In this document: piece by piece, positions 6,316 to 13,943 of the stretch | Layout of the letters: each line of letters starts with the position of its first letter | Numbering within the stretch: position 1 is the stretch's first letter | From: JBGPIT01 sp041485125 | GTDB lineage: Bacteria; Desulfobacterota; Binatia; UTPRO1 | Assembly (NCBI GenBank): GCA_041485125.1 | Contig: JBGPIT010000076.1 | Coordinates: forward strand, 1-15,705 | Reading direction: 5' to 3' | Length of the DNA stretch: 15,705 nt | Notes under the pieces: model-generated | Database searches by the model: none | Seen by the model: the letters and a program-made list of their open reading frames with translations, nothing else | What the model was told of the DNA's origin: nothing | Translations under genes and position numbers: made by a program

Positions 6316-7521
6316 CTACATGTACTTCCGCAGCTCGAGCTTCGCGATCTGGTTGCGGTGGACCTCGTCGGGTCCGTCGGCGATGCGGAGGGTGCGGACC
6401 GCCGCCCACGCGCCGGCGAGCGGGAAGTCCTGACAGACGCCGCCGGCGCCGAACGCCTGGATCGCGTTGTCGATCACGCGCAGAGCCATGTTCGGCGCCG
6501 ACACCTTGATCATGGCGATCTCGGCGCGCGCCGCCTTGTTGCCGACGGTGTCCATCATGTACGCGGCCTTCAGGGTCAGCAGCCGGCACTGCTCGATGTC
6601 GATGCGGGCGTCGGCGATGCGCTGCTGCCAGACGTTGTGGCGCGCGATCTCCTTGCCGAACGCGACCCGCGTCATGAGCCGCTTGCACATCAGCTCGAGC
6701 GCGCGCTCCGCGACGCCGATCGTCCGCATGCAGTGATGGATGCGGCCGGGACCGAGCCGGCCCTGCGCGATCTCGAAGCCGCGGCCCTCGCCGAGGAGGA
6801 TGTTCGACGCGGGGACGCGCACGTTCTCGAAGAGCACGTCGGCGTGCCCATGCGGCGCATCGTCGTAGCCGAACACGTTCAGCATCCGCTCGACCTTCAC
6901 GCCCGGCGTGTCCATCGGCACCAGCACCATCGATTGCTGGCGGTAGCGATCGGTATTGTCGGGATCGGTCTTGCCCATGAAGATCATGATGCGGCAGCGC
7001 GGGTCGCCCGCCCCCGACGTCCACCACTTGCGCCCGTTGATGACGTAATCGTCGCCCTTGCGCTCGATGCGTGACTGGATGTTGGTCGCGTCGGACGACG
7101 CGACCGCGGGCTCCGTCATGGCGAACGCCGAGCGGATCTTGCCGGCGAGGAGCGGCTCGAGCCACTGCTTCTTGTGCTCCGGGCTGCCGTAGCGGACGAG
7201 CACCTCCATGTTGCCGGTGTCGGGCGCGGAGCAGTTGAAGACCTCCGACGCCATCGGCGAGTGACCCATGATCTCCGCGAGTGGCGCGTACTCGAGGTTG
7301 GTGAGACCGGCGCCGAGCTCGCTCTCCGGGAGGAAGAGGTTCCACAGCCCCGCCGCGCGCGCCTTCTCCTTGAGCTCCTCGACGACGCGCGTCGGCTGCC
7401 AGCGATCGCCCTCGCCGATCTCGCGCCGGAAGCGCTCGTCGTTCGGGTACACGTTCGCCTCCATGAAGTCGCTGACGCGCTTCTGGAGTGCCTTCACCTT
7501 GTCGCTGTAGTCGAAATTCAT
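6316..7521 (-). CDS. Acyl-CoA dehydrogenase, ACAD10/ACAD11-like
   Basis: The 401-residue protein is a full-length acyl-CoA dehydrogenase: N-terminal helical domain, middle beta domain with MTEPAVASSDATNI (135-148) and NGRKWWTSGAG (162-172), and C-terminal helical domain with GRGFEIAQGRLGPGRIHHCMR (split here as 246-266), FGAGGV (357-362) and ADGPDEVH (381-388). These blocks follow the ACAD domain of mammalian ACAD10/11 closely. In that group the ACAD domain works on 4-hydroxyacyl-CoA after phosphorylation by an APH-like kinase domain; no kinase gene is in this window, so the substrate is inferred only broadly as an acyl-CoA. It needs FAD and an electron-transfer flavoprotein. ATG 7521 (MNFDYSDKV) is the family start; the frame stays open further upstream without coding meaning. 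ThrH lies 122 bases upstream on the same strand. Confidence 0.94.
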   Translation of the reverse strand: MNFDYSDKVKALQKRVSDFMEANVYPNDERFRREIGEGDRWQPTRVVEELKEKARAAGLWNLFLPESELGAGLTNLEYAPLAEIMGHSPMASEVFNCSAPDTGNMEVLVRYGSPEHKKQWLEPLLAGKIRSAFAMTEPAVASSDATNIQSRIERKGDDYVINGRKWWTSGAGDPRCRIMIFMGKTDPDNTDRYRQQSMVLVPMDTPGVKVERMLNVFGYDDAPHGHADVLFENVRVPASNILLGEGRGFEIAQGRLGPGRIHHCMRTIGVAERALELMCKRLMTRVAFGKEIARHNVWQQRIADARIDIEQCRLLTLKAAYMMDTVGNKAARAEIAMIKVSAPNMALRVIDNAIQAFGAGGVCQDFPLAGAWAAVRTLRIADGPDEVHRNQIAKLELRKYM

Positions 7522-7643
7522 CGCGTCTCCCGGATGGGCCGGCGTCGACGCCGGCGAGCTCGTCGAGTCTGTGGGTTCACGATTGCATAGCGGAGGCCAT
7601 CGCCTCGTGCCAGAGGCCCGCCGCCCAGGAGGCTGCGCTCCGG

Positions 7644-8261
7644 TCAGCGACGACCGATCGCGGCGGTGAACGCGGCGCGCAGCTCGTCGTAGCTCTGCGT
7701 CACCGGGAGCTCCGGAAAGTCGCGGATCACGTTGTCGGGCGGCCGGAAGAGGATCCCGGCATCGGCCTCGCGCAGCATCGTCGTGTCGTTGTACGAGTCG
7801 CCTGCCGCGACGACGTGGAAGTTGAGGAGCTTCAGCGCCATCACCGCCTTCCGCTTCCCGTCGACCATGCGGAGCGTGTAGTCGCGAATGCGGCCGGCCT
7901 CGTCGACGACGAGCGAGTTGCAGAAGAGCGCCGGATAGCCGAGCTGCGCCATCAACGGCTGCGCGAACTCGGTGAAGGTGTCGGAGAGAATGATCACCGA
8001 CGCCCGTGCTCGCAGCCAATCGAGGAGCTCGGCGGCACCCTCGAGCGGCGCGATCGTCGCGATGACGGACTGGATGTCGGGAAGGCCGAGCTTCTCGCGC
8101 TCGAGGATCTCGAGGCGAGCGCGCATCAGGCGATCGTAGTCGGGCTCGTCGCGCGTGGTGCGGCGGAGCTCGGCGATGCCGGTCTTGGCGGCGACGTTGA
8201 TCCAGATCTCGGGCACGAGCACGCCTTCGAGATCGAGGCAGGCGACGACGGGAAGCGACAT
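7644..8261 (-). CDS. thrH: Phosphoserine phosphatase / homoserine phosphotransferase ThrH (HAD superfamily)
   Basis: This 205-residue HAD enzyme matches the Pseudomonas ThrH type along its whole length. Motif I is CLDLEGVLVPEIW with nucleophile Asp10 and Glu12 in place of the usual second Asp, a ThrH trait. Motif II is ILSDTF (Ser93). The motif III lysine lies in DGKRKAV (134-140). Motif IV is GDSYND (154-159), which binds magnesium. ThrH dephosphorylates phosphoserine, giving L-serine, and can pass the phosphate to homoserine. It acts in the cytoplasm. ATG 8261 gives the exact family N-terminus. The gene is divergent from the aldo/keto reductase across 103 bases and lies upstream of the acyl-CoA dehydrogenase on the same strand; the 122-base gap between them makes a shared transcript possible but not certain. 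Confidence 0.95.
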   Translation of the reverse strand: MSLPVVACLDLEGVLVPEIWINVAAKTGIAELRRTTRDEPDYDRLMRARLEILEREKLGLPDIQSVIATIAPLEGAAELLDWLRARASVIILSDTFTEFAQPLMAQLGYPALFCNSLVVDEAGRIRDYTLRMVDGKRKAVMALKLLNFHVVAAGDSYNDTTMLREADAGILFRPPDNVIRDFPELPVTQSYDELRAAFTAAIGRR

Positions 8262-8329
8262 CGTTCTCGGCTAGCAAGCACGGCCCGCGAGTTCAATTGC
8301 GCGACGACGATCAGGACGGCGCCGGCGAC

Positions 8330-8358
8330 TTGACGGTTTCGGGGTGAGCCCCTAGCAC
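8330..8358 (+). promoter_or_regulatory. Candidate promoter of the aldo/keto reductase, possibly leaderless
   Basis: TTGACG (8330-8335) is followed after 17 bases by TAGCAC (8353-8358), a weak -10. Transcription from it would begin at or next to ATG 8365, and no ribosome binding site is seen there, so a leaderless message is possible. This is inference from spacing. Confidence 0.3.
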
Positions 8359-8364
8359 GCTCGC

Positions 8365-9402
8365 ATGGACGAAGGTGTTGCGACGCGGACGCTCGGCCGC
8401 TCGGGTCTCGCGGTCACGCGGCTCGGCCTCGGGCTCGCCGCCGTCGGCCGTCCGGCCTACATCACGCTCGGCCGGCGAGAGGATTTGCCGGCGGCACGCA
8501 CACCCGAGGTGATGTACGGGCGCACGGCGGAGCTCCTCGACGCGGCCTGGGCCGCCGGGATTCGCTACGTCGACGTCGCGCGCAGCTACGGCCGCGCCGA
8601 GGAGTTCCTGGCGCGCTGGCTCGGCGAGCGCGGGGTCGCGCCGGCGGCGCTGACGGTCGGCAGCAAATGGGGCTACCGCTACACGGCGGGTTGGGCGGTC
8701 GACGCGACGGTGCACGAGGAGAAGGAGCTCTCGCTCGCGCGCTTCGAGGCGCAGCTCGCGGAAAGCCGCGGTCTCCTCGGCGCTCATCTCGACCTCTACC
8801 AAATCCATAGCGCGACGGCGGAGTCGGGCGCGCTCGGCGATCGCGCGCTGCTCCGCGCCCTGGTCGGCGGCCGCCGCTCCGGCGCCTACCGCGCGATCGG
8901 CCTCACGCTCACCGGCGCGACGTCCGCGGCGACGCTGCGGCTCGCGCGTGAAGCGGAGAGCGACGGCGAGCGCGTCTTCGACGTCGTGCAGGCGACCTTC
9001 AACGTCCTCGAGCCCTCGCTCGCGCCGCTCCTCGCGGCGGCGCACGCCGAAGGCATGGGCGTCATCGTCAAAGAGGTGCACGCGAACGGCCGACTGACGG
9101 ACGTCAACGCGCGGCCCGACGATGCGCCGCTGCTCGGGCGCCTGCGCGAGATCGCGGCCAGCGTCGGCGGAGTCGGCGAGCGCGCGCCGGCTCCCGACGT
9201 CGCCGAGCTCGCGGTCGCCTTCGCGGGTGCGCAGCCATTCGTCGACGTCGTCCTCTCCGGTGCGGCGACGACGCCGCAGCTGGCGTCGCATCTCGACGCG
9301 CTCGCGATCGTCCTCGATCCCGCAACGCTCCGCCGCCTCTCGACAATTGCGGAGGCCCCCGCCCGGTATTGGTCGACACGCGCGGCGCTGCCATGGTCGT
9401 GA
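8365..9402 (+). CDS. Aldo/keto reductase family protein
   Basis: This 345-residue protein has the TIM-barrel aldo/keto reductase pattern. It opens with RTLGRSGLAVTRLGLG, and the catalytic tetrad is visible as Asp70 and Tyr75 (YVDVARSYG), Lys101 (GSKWGY) and His148 (YQIHSA). The C-terminal VDVVLSGAATTPQLASHLDA segment corresponds to the NADPH-binding region in related reductases. Members reduce aldehydes or ketones with NADPH, or oxidise sugars in the galactose-dehydrogenase-like branch, which also starts with RTLGRSGL; the substrate is not deducible. No signal peptide is present. ATG 8365 gives the family start but lacks a ribosome binding site. The radical SAM gene follows in the same direction after 103 bases. 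Confidence 0.92.
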   Translation: MDEGVATRTLGRSGLAVTRLGLGLAAVGRPAYITLGRREDLPAARTPEVMYGRTAELLDAAWAAGIRYVDVARSYGRAEEFLARWLGERGVAPAALTVGSKWGYRYTAGWAVDATVHEEKELSLARFEAQLAESRGLLGAHLDLYQIHSATAESGALGDRALLRALVGGRRSGAYRAIGLTLTGATSAATLRLAREAESDGERVFDVVQATFNVLEPSLAPLLAAAHAEGMGVIVKEVHANGRLTDVNARPDDAPLLGRLREIAASVGGVGERAPAPDVAELAVAFAGAQPFVDVVLSGAATTPQLASHLDALAIVLDPATLRRLSTIAEAPARYWSTRAALPWS

Positions 9403-9505
9403 GGCCGTCGCCAAGGCCGCGGTCGCGCGCTCAACGTTGACTCCACCGACGCGAGCCGCCAAGAGAGTGCATGCCGGTAGGGTTGTCGCGCGGCGAGGGG
9501 GACGA

Positions 9506-11050
9506 ATGCGTATCTATCTGGTGACACCGAAGAATCCCGAGAGCTTCTGGACGTACGACCGCATCCTGCCGAGCCTCGGGAAGAGCTGCATCTTTCCGAA
9601 TCTCTCCATGCCGACCGTCGCCGGTCTCACCCCGGCCGGTCACGACCTCGTGCTCTGCGACGAGAACGTCGAGGAGATCGACTTCGACGTCGAGGCCGAC
9701 ATCGTCGGCATCACCGGCTACATCGTTCACAAGCAGCGCATGCTCGAGATCGCCGAGGAGTTCCGCCGCCGCGGCCGCTTCGTCATCATCGGCGGTCCAT
9801 ACGCCTCGCTCTGCCCGGAGGAGCTGCGCGGCAAATGCGACGTGCTGTTCGTCGACGAGGCCGAGGAGACCTGGCCGAAGTTCGTCGCCGACTTCGAGCG
9901 CGGCGAGTGGCAGCCCGAGTACCGCCCCGCCGAGAAGCCCGACCTCACCACCTCGCCGACGCCGCGCTTCGACCTCGTCAAGGTCGAGCGCTACCACGCG
10001 ATGACGATCCAGTTCGCGCGCGGCTGCCCGTTCAACTGCGAGTTCTGCGACATCATCGTCGTCTACGGACGCCGGCCGCGAGTGAAAGCCGTGCCGCAGG
10101 TGATGGCCGAGATCGAGGAGTGCCATCGTCTGGGCGCGACGCAGGTCTTCATCGTCGACGACAACTTCATCGGCAACAAGAAGCTCGCGAAGGAGCTGCT
10201 GCGCGCGGTCGCGAAGTGGGGCGAGGCGAACGACTACCCGATCCACTTCAACACCGAAGTCTCATTGAACGTGGCGCAGGACGACGAGCTGCTCGATCTG
10301 CTCCGCGCCGCGAATTTCACCACCATCTTCGTCGGCATCGAGAGCCCGCGGAAGTCGTCGCTCGCGGAGACCAAGAAGACCCAGAACATGCGCGGCGACC
10401 TGGTCGAAAACGTGCGCAAGATCCAGTCGTACGGCATCCAGGTTCAGGCCGGCATGATCGTCGGCTTCGACAACGACGACGCCTCGATCTTCGAGGAGCA
10501 GCTGCGCTTCATTCAGGACGCGCGCATCCCCGTCTCCATGACCGGCATGCTGCAGGCGATGCCGAAGACGCCGCTCCACGACCGCATGGCCGCCGAGGGC
10601 CGCTTGATCTCCGAGTCGGTCGGCGACCAGTTCGTGTTCTCGAACATCCTGCCGAAGGCGATGAGCCGGATCGAGCTCTACAAAGGCTACCGCACGCTGA
10701 TCGCCGACCTCTACGAGTTCCGCAATTTCCGCACCCGCACGCTCGAGTTTATCGTGAACCGCGGCCGTCGCGTCGGGAAAGAGATGCGCATGCGGCGCGA
10801 GGAGTGGCGGCTCGCCGGCCGCGTGCTGCGCGACACCGTCCTCGCCGCGAGCCCGCGTCGCGCCTGGTTCACGGTCTCGCTGATGGCGGCGACGCTCTGG
10901 AAACGCCCCGCCGGTCTCGCCGACGCGTTCGCGTTCGCGATCGTGCACAAGGCGCTCTACGAGTACATGCAGCAGCTCGACCAGCACCTGGAGCGCGTCA
11001 TCGGCGAGATCGAGGCGAGCGGCCGCGAAGCGCTCGCGGCCGCAGGCTGA
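9506..11050 (+). CDS. B12-binding radical SAM protein with DUF4070 domain, HpnP-related
   Basis: The 514-residue protein has a cobalamin-binding-like N-terminal domain (about 1-135, with DIVGITGYIVHKQRM and FVIIGGPYAS), a radical SAM core (about 165-370) with CPFNCEFC giving Cys174, Cys178 and Cys181 as cluster ligands, and a DUF4070 C-terminal part starting near LQAMPKTPLHDRM. The B12 domain lacks the DxHxxG motif, as in many class B radical SAM methyltransferases. The combination is that of HpnP, the hopanoid C-2 methylase, but the family has many branches of unknown substrate and no hopanoid genes are in this window, so only a radical SAM methyltransferase-like role is claimed. ATG 9506, with GAGGGGG upstream, is the start; upstream open frame is non-coding. 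The gene converges on the DUF4337 gene with 15 bases between. Confidence 0.9.
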   Translation: MRIYLVTPKNPESFWTYDRILPSLGKSCIFPNLSMPTVAGLTPAGHDLVLCDENVEEIDFDVEADIVGITGYIVHKQRMLEIAEEFRRRGRFVIIGGPYASLCPEELRGKCDVLFVDEAEETWPKFVADFERGEWQPEYRPAEKPDLTTSPTPRFDLVKVERYHAMTIQFARGCPFNCEFCDIIVVYGRRPRVKAVPQVMAEIEECHRLGATQVFIVDDNFIGNKKLAKELLRAVAKWGEANDYPIHFNTEVSLNVAQDDELLDLLRAANFTTIFVGIESPRKSSLAETKKTQNMRGDLVENVRKIQSYGIQVQAGMIVGFDNDDASIFEEQLRFIQDARIPVSMTGMLQAMPKTPLHDRMAAEGRLISESVGDQFVFSNILPKAMSRIELYKGYRTLIADLYEFRNFRTRTLEFIVNRGRRVGKEMRMRREEWRLAGRVLRDTVLAASPRRAWFTVSLMAATLWKRPAGLADAFAFAIVHKALYEYMQQLDQHLERVIGEIEASGREALAAAG

Positions 11051-11065
11051 TACCGGCCCGGCGCT

Positions 11066-11647
11066 TCAGCTCACGAACGGCCACGACAGCAGCACGAGCC
11101 CGATCAGCGCCACGCCGAGCGAGCCGAGCCACACGATCCGCATGCGCGTCAGCGCCGCGACCGCGCCGAGCGCGATCGCGAGCTGAAAGAACGCGACCGC
11201 GAGCGCGAATTTGTGATGGCGCTCGAGCAGTAGATCGGCCTCGTGGGAACGCTCGTCGCGCTCCGTCTCACGCGCTCGCGCCTCACGCTCGATCTCGTCT
11301 TGCTCGCCACGATAGCGCGCCGCGAGCTGCGCGAGCTCGACGGGCGGCTCCTTCTCGGCCGCGCGCCACGTCGCCTGCGACGATTCGGCGATCGCGAGCT
11401 TGATGCCCTTCGCCTGGTAGTGTGCCCAGTGGTCGGAGGCGAGCGCCTGAAGCCGCGTCGCGTCGGTCTTGAGAACGAGCGCCTCGTTCACGGTGTCGCC
11501 GGCTCGCAGCGCGGCGACGGCGGCAAAGGCCGCGAGCACCGCGGTGGTGAGCGCGACCCGTCGCAGGAAGCTCCCGCCGTCGCGTTCGAGCTGCTCGTCG
11601 ACCAGCTCGTGCAACCGTTCGGTCTCGACTTCGGGCTCTTCAGGCAT
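11066..11647 (-). CDS. DUF4337-family membrane protein
   Basis: This 193-residue protein has the DUF4337 layout. A charged acidic N-terminus leads into a first hydrophobic helix (about 31-48) and a soluble loop with the family-like DTVNEALVLKTDATRLQALASD region (51-72) and DHWAHYQAKGIK (72-83). A strongly charged, probably coiled-coil stretch rich in Glu and Arg (about 100-145) follows, then two closing membrane helices (about 147-165 and 171-190). The family has no established function and is expected in the inner membrane. The start ATG 11647 has GAGG four bases upstream. It lies 17 bases downstream of the unknown gene on the same strand, so the two may be co-transcribed, but its high G+C is host-like whereas its upstream neighbours are lower. 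Confidence 0.85.
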   Translation of the reverse strand: MPEEPEVETERLHELVDEQLERDGGSFLRRVALTTAVLAAFAAVAALRAGDTVNEALVLKTDATRLQALASDHWAHYQAKGIKLAIAESSQATWRAAEKEPPVELAQLAARYRGEQDEIEREARARETERDERSHEADLLLERHHKFALAVAFFQLAIALGAVAALTRMRIVWLGSLGVALIGLVLLSWPFVS

Positions 11648-11664
11648 TGATCCTCGCCTCGCTT

Positions 11665-12483
11665 CTAGTAGCCGAACCCCACCTGACTGATCGGACGACC
11701 GTCTGCGACGAGCACATCCATGCGCACGGCATAGGCACCTCCGAAAGCGTCGAAGCTGTACAGAACATCCTGCACCGTTTGCTTTCCCGCGACGCGCTCA
11801 ACCAGCTCCGGCGGTCCGTTGGGCAGGAATGTGGTGATGCGCGCAAGCGGGCGACGCGGTTCAAGGTCGACGAACCCGTTCACCTGAGCAAAGCACTCGT
11901 TCGGTGGCTCGCGTACGGGTAGCATCAACACCTGCGAGGGTGTGCGGAACAAAGCAAGGCGCCTATCGACATCGGGCGCCGGCCATTCAGCCGACATATA
12001 GAGCCGCTCAGGCAAGACTTCGAAGCGACGCACCGATGCGATAGTTAGGCCAAACCACGCGAACAACCCCGGCGCGACCTCACGGCAGGCATGTCGGCGC
12101 CCGACGATCAGCCGGCGTGAGCTGTCCTCGGAGACCTCCGTCACATGCGCCGTGCGTTCCTTCAATTGGAATGTGAAGTGATCGACAACACCCGATGGCT
12201 GAAGATGTCGTCGCTGAGGGTCTCGGGAAAAGTGACCTCGTAGCGCCCGGCCATTGCAGGCGGGGTAAAAAAGAACGCGGCGGCCGGGTGTCTCGCAGAT
12301 CGTCCCGAACAGACGGACACCACCGGCGCACGGGTCGATCACGATGTAGCTCAGGCGTCCCGGCGTGATTCCGCGTTCGAGAAGTCTGCGGAAAGGCCGC
12401 GCGATGGCGCTATTAGGATTTTCGGATTCGCCGCGCCCGCGGCTGGGGAAATCGACGTGAAGCCTGATTGGTCTGGTCGTCAT
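11665..12483 (-). CDS. Hypothetical protein, no recognised family
   Basis: I do not recognise this 272-residue protein. It has no signal peptide or membrane helix and appears soluble, with mixed alpha/beta content. Stretches that look like packed strands are LSYIVIDPCAGGVRLFGTI (45-63), RRVLFYPACNGRALRGHF (68-85) and LFAWFGLTIASVRRFEVL (140-157). Four cysteines (52, 63, 76, 133) cluster in the first half and one lies at 197. ATG 12483 is chosen over a TTG at 12501 because the latter overlaps the approach to a strong hairpin; neither has a clear ribosome binding site. The gene lies between the lipoprotein, from which it is separated by that hairpin, and DUF4337. Its G+C content is lower than that of the metabolic genes. 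Confidence 0.65.
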   Translation of the reverse strand: MTTRPIRLHVDFPSRGRGESENPNSAIARPFRRLLERGITPGRLSYIVIDPCAGGVRLFGTICETPGRRVLFYPACNGRALRGHFSRDPQRRHLQPSGVVDHFTFQLKERTAHVTEVSEDSSRRLIVGRRHACREVAPGLFAWFGLTIASVRRFEVLPERLYMSAEWPAPDVDRRLALFRTPSQVLMLPVREPPNECFAQVNGFVDLEPRRPLARITTFLPNGPPELVERVAGKQTVQDVLYSFDAFGGAYAVRMDVLVADGRPISQVGFGY

Positions 12484-12509
12484 TAGCCAGCGAGCTGCCA
12501 AGAAGGTGG

Positions 12510-12537
12510 CCGAGGCGGCGGTAGCGGGCCGCCTCGG
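12510..12537 (-). terminator. Strong GC hairpin after the lipoprotein gene
   Basis: CCGAGGCGGC (12510-12519) and GCCGCCTCGG (12528-12537) form a perfect 10-bp stem with an eight-base loop. On the - strand it begins 16 bases after the lipoprotein stop and is followed by CCACCTTCTT, a modest pyrimidine tail. It fits an intrinsic terminator or attenuator between the lipoprotein and the downstream unknown gene. Confidence 0.55.
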
Positions 12538-12552
12538 ATCACCCGGAGCTGT

Positions 12553-13053
12553 TCACCTTGAGGGTACGAGCCTTTCGATCATGCCCCCGACCGCCCAATG
12601 GCCACCCGGTTCGTTCGCGGCGAATTCAGTCGGATTGGACTTGATCGCGTGGATGCTAGTCTGCCGCAGCTCGGCAACCACTTCGGCCGAGTCGGTCGTG
12701 CTTGGATCGAAATAGAACCCGAGAGGCTCCGCTGAATCGACAACCAGACGGCCACTTATGTATGGCGCGCGCTCTTGTCCGAGGCGATCCGCGAGTTCGA
12801 CCAGGGCTTGCCACTCTGCGCCATCGTTAAATCCGATCCACAGCTCGTCGAACGATCCGTCGGCTTCGCGCACCGGGTCACGCATAAGCACATTGCCAGC
12901 AGCGCCGAACCGTGGGTCTCCGGGCCGTGGTTCGTCCGACGATGAACGATCATCCGATCCGCCGCCGCACCCGACGAGCGCGAGTGCCAGCGCAACCACT
13001 GCGAACGCCAAACACGATGACCGAAACCGGTCCCTTCGAACAGAGTTGGTCAT
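12553..13053 (-). CDS. Small lipoprotein of unknown function (weak BP74-like similarity)
   Basis: The 166-residue product has a lipoprotein signal peptide: basic start (MTNSVRRDRFR), hydrophobic core, and lipobox LVGC with Cys29 as the lipidated residue. A flexible linker rich in Gly, Ser, Asp and Pro (30-48) follows. The globular part (about 65-150) has the order ALVELADRL, ISGRLV, LGFYFDPSTTDSAEVVAEL and SIHAIKSNP, which recalls the small BP74-type domain; this is a by-eye impression and may be wrong. ATG 13053 has a strong GAAGGAGA ribosome binding site. The gene begins 41 bases after the stop of the subtilase reading frame, so it may share the protease message, and a hairpin follows it. 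Envelope location next to a secreted protease suggests a linked role, unproven. Confidence 0.75.
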   Translation of the reverse strand: MTNSVRRDRFRSSCLAFAVVALALALVGCGGGSDDRSSSDEPRPGDPRFGAAGNVLMRDPVREADGSFDELWIGFNDGAEWQALVELADRLGQERAPYISGRLVVDSAEPLGFYFDPSTTDSAEVVAELRQTSIHAIKSNPTEFAANEPGGHWAVGGMIERLVPSR

Positions 13054-13094
13054 TGCTTCTCCTTCATACGTCTACTGTGTACGGCCCGGCGTCG

Positions 13095-13943
13095 CTAGTC
13101 ACTGAAGGAGCGGAATCCGATCCGGTCGTTGCGCGTCGGTGACGTATAGGTCGCTTCCCAGCATACACTGTTCGCGTGGTTGATCAGCTGCATCACCACA
13201 GGAGTGCTGAACGGACCTGGCGGCATTCGCAGGTTCACTCCTTTGCCCGTGATCTTGATCTTCGTCTTGCCGTCTGCGCCAGGCAGGAAAGTGATATCTT
13301 TCAAGCCACTCGGCGACAGTAGCTTGTCTTTGTAGGTGAACTTACCGGCGCCGAACGGCGATCGCTTCCAGCACGGCGTCGAAGCGCATTGTCCCCCAGC
13401 CGGCGCAAACAGGTTCATCATCAGCCGCGGCGCGGCCGGCCGGTACATGCACAGCGAGAAGCTCGTGGAGCCGAGAGGATCGCCGTAGTCTCCGATCGAA
13501 GTCGCCGCGCCCTTGTACCAGAACCACGACATCGCATCGCGGGAGCTATCGTCGCTGTTCGTGACATACAGTTTCCCGGCACGCTCGCCGATCTCGTGTC
13601 GGCAGCCGCCCCGTGGCGTCGCGGGACACAGCCCTGTGCCACCGAGCACCTGGGTTAGCGCATCGAGGCAATCGAGGCGCGGAAAGTCGAGACCCGATGG
13701 CGGGAAGGATCCATCGGAGCGGTCATCGTGAATGCGGGCCGCATTCTTCAGTGCAAGCTCGATCTGAAACGGCGTCAAACCAGGCGATGCTTGCAGGAGA
13801 ACCGCAGCACATGCAACCGCAAGCGGTGTCGACGCTGACGTACCCGATGCCGTCGTCACAGAACCACCCAAGCTGTCTGCCGTTATCAGCACGCCGGGCG
13901 CATACAGATCGGTGTGTGAGTTGCTGTTGCTGAAGCACGCCAC
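13095..13943 (-). CDS. Subtilase (S8) C-terminal fragment: catalytic Ser region plus extra C-terminal domain
   Basis: This frame holds the rest of the subtilase begun at 15069. It starts formally at a GTG (13943) but reads open in phase from the frameshift at 14046-14049, where ACIHNAISVGASYDN continues the catalytic domain. GTSASTP carries the nucleophile, numbered Ser411 in the restored 657-residue protein. Beyond the S8 domain, about residue 475 onward, is a separate beta-rich domain with WFWYKGAATSIGDYGDP, FSLCMY, YKDKLLSPSGLKDI and KIKITGKGVNL, ending VCWEATYTS. I associate such tails with secreted proteins of Binatota-like metagenomes, from memory. On its own this fragment lacks Asp, His and signal peptide and would be inactive. 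The lipoprotein follows after 41 bases. Confidence 0.75.
   Translation of the reverse strand: MACFSNSNSHTDLYAPGVLITADSLGGSVTTASGTSASTPLAVACAAVLLQASPGLTPFQIELALKNAARIHDDRSDGSFPPSGLDFPRLDCLDALTQVLGGTGLCPATPRGGCRHEIGERAGKLYVTNSDDSSRDAMSWFWYKGAATSIGDYGDPLGSTSFSLCMYRPAAPRLMMNLFAPAGGQCASTPCWKRSPFGAGKFTYKDKLLSPSGLKDITFLPGADGKTKIKITGKGVNLRMPPGPFSTPVVMQLINHANSVCWEATYTSPTRNDRIGFRSFSD

Noticed and set aside
7522..8277. Upstream open extension of the acyl-CoA dehydrogenase frame, suggesting a 653-residue fusion
   Set aside because: The extension overlaps thrH in another frame and is Arg-rich; the family N-terminus begins at ATG 7521.
9437..9465. TTGACT before the radical SAM gene as a -35 box
   Set aside because: No acceptable -10 follows it; not better than chance.
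9122..9505. Upstream open extension of the radical SAM frame
   Set aside because: It lies over the aldo/keto reductase in another frame and has no domain content; MRIYLVTPKNPESFW is the family start.
9835..11403. 522-codon + strand frame overlapping the radical SAM gene
   Set aside because: Extremely Arg/Ala-rich shadow frame caused by high G+C; it also runs across the convergent DUF4337 gene.
12484..12501. TTG start at 12501 for the 272-residue unknown protein
   Set aside because: It has no ribosome binding site and lies in the tail of the hairpin; ATG 12483 is simpler, though not proven.
13941..13943. GTG 13943 as a true independent start for a separate protein
   Set aside because: The sequence upstream in that frame continues the subtilase fold without a break, so it is the middle of one gene.
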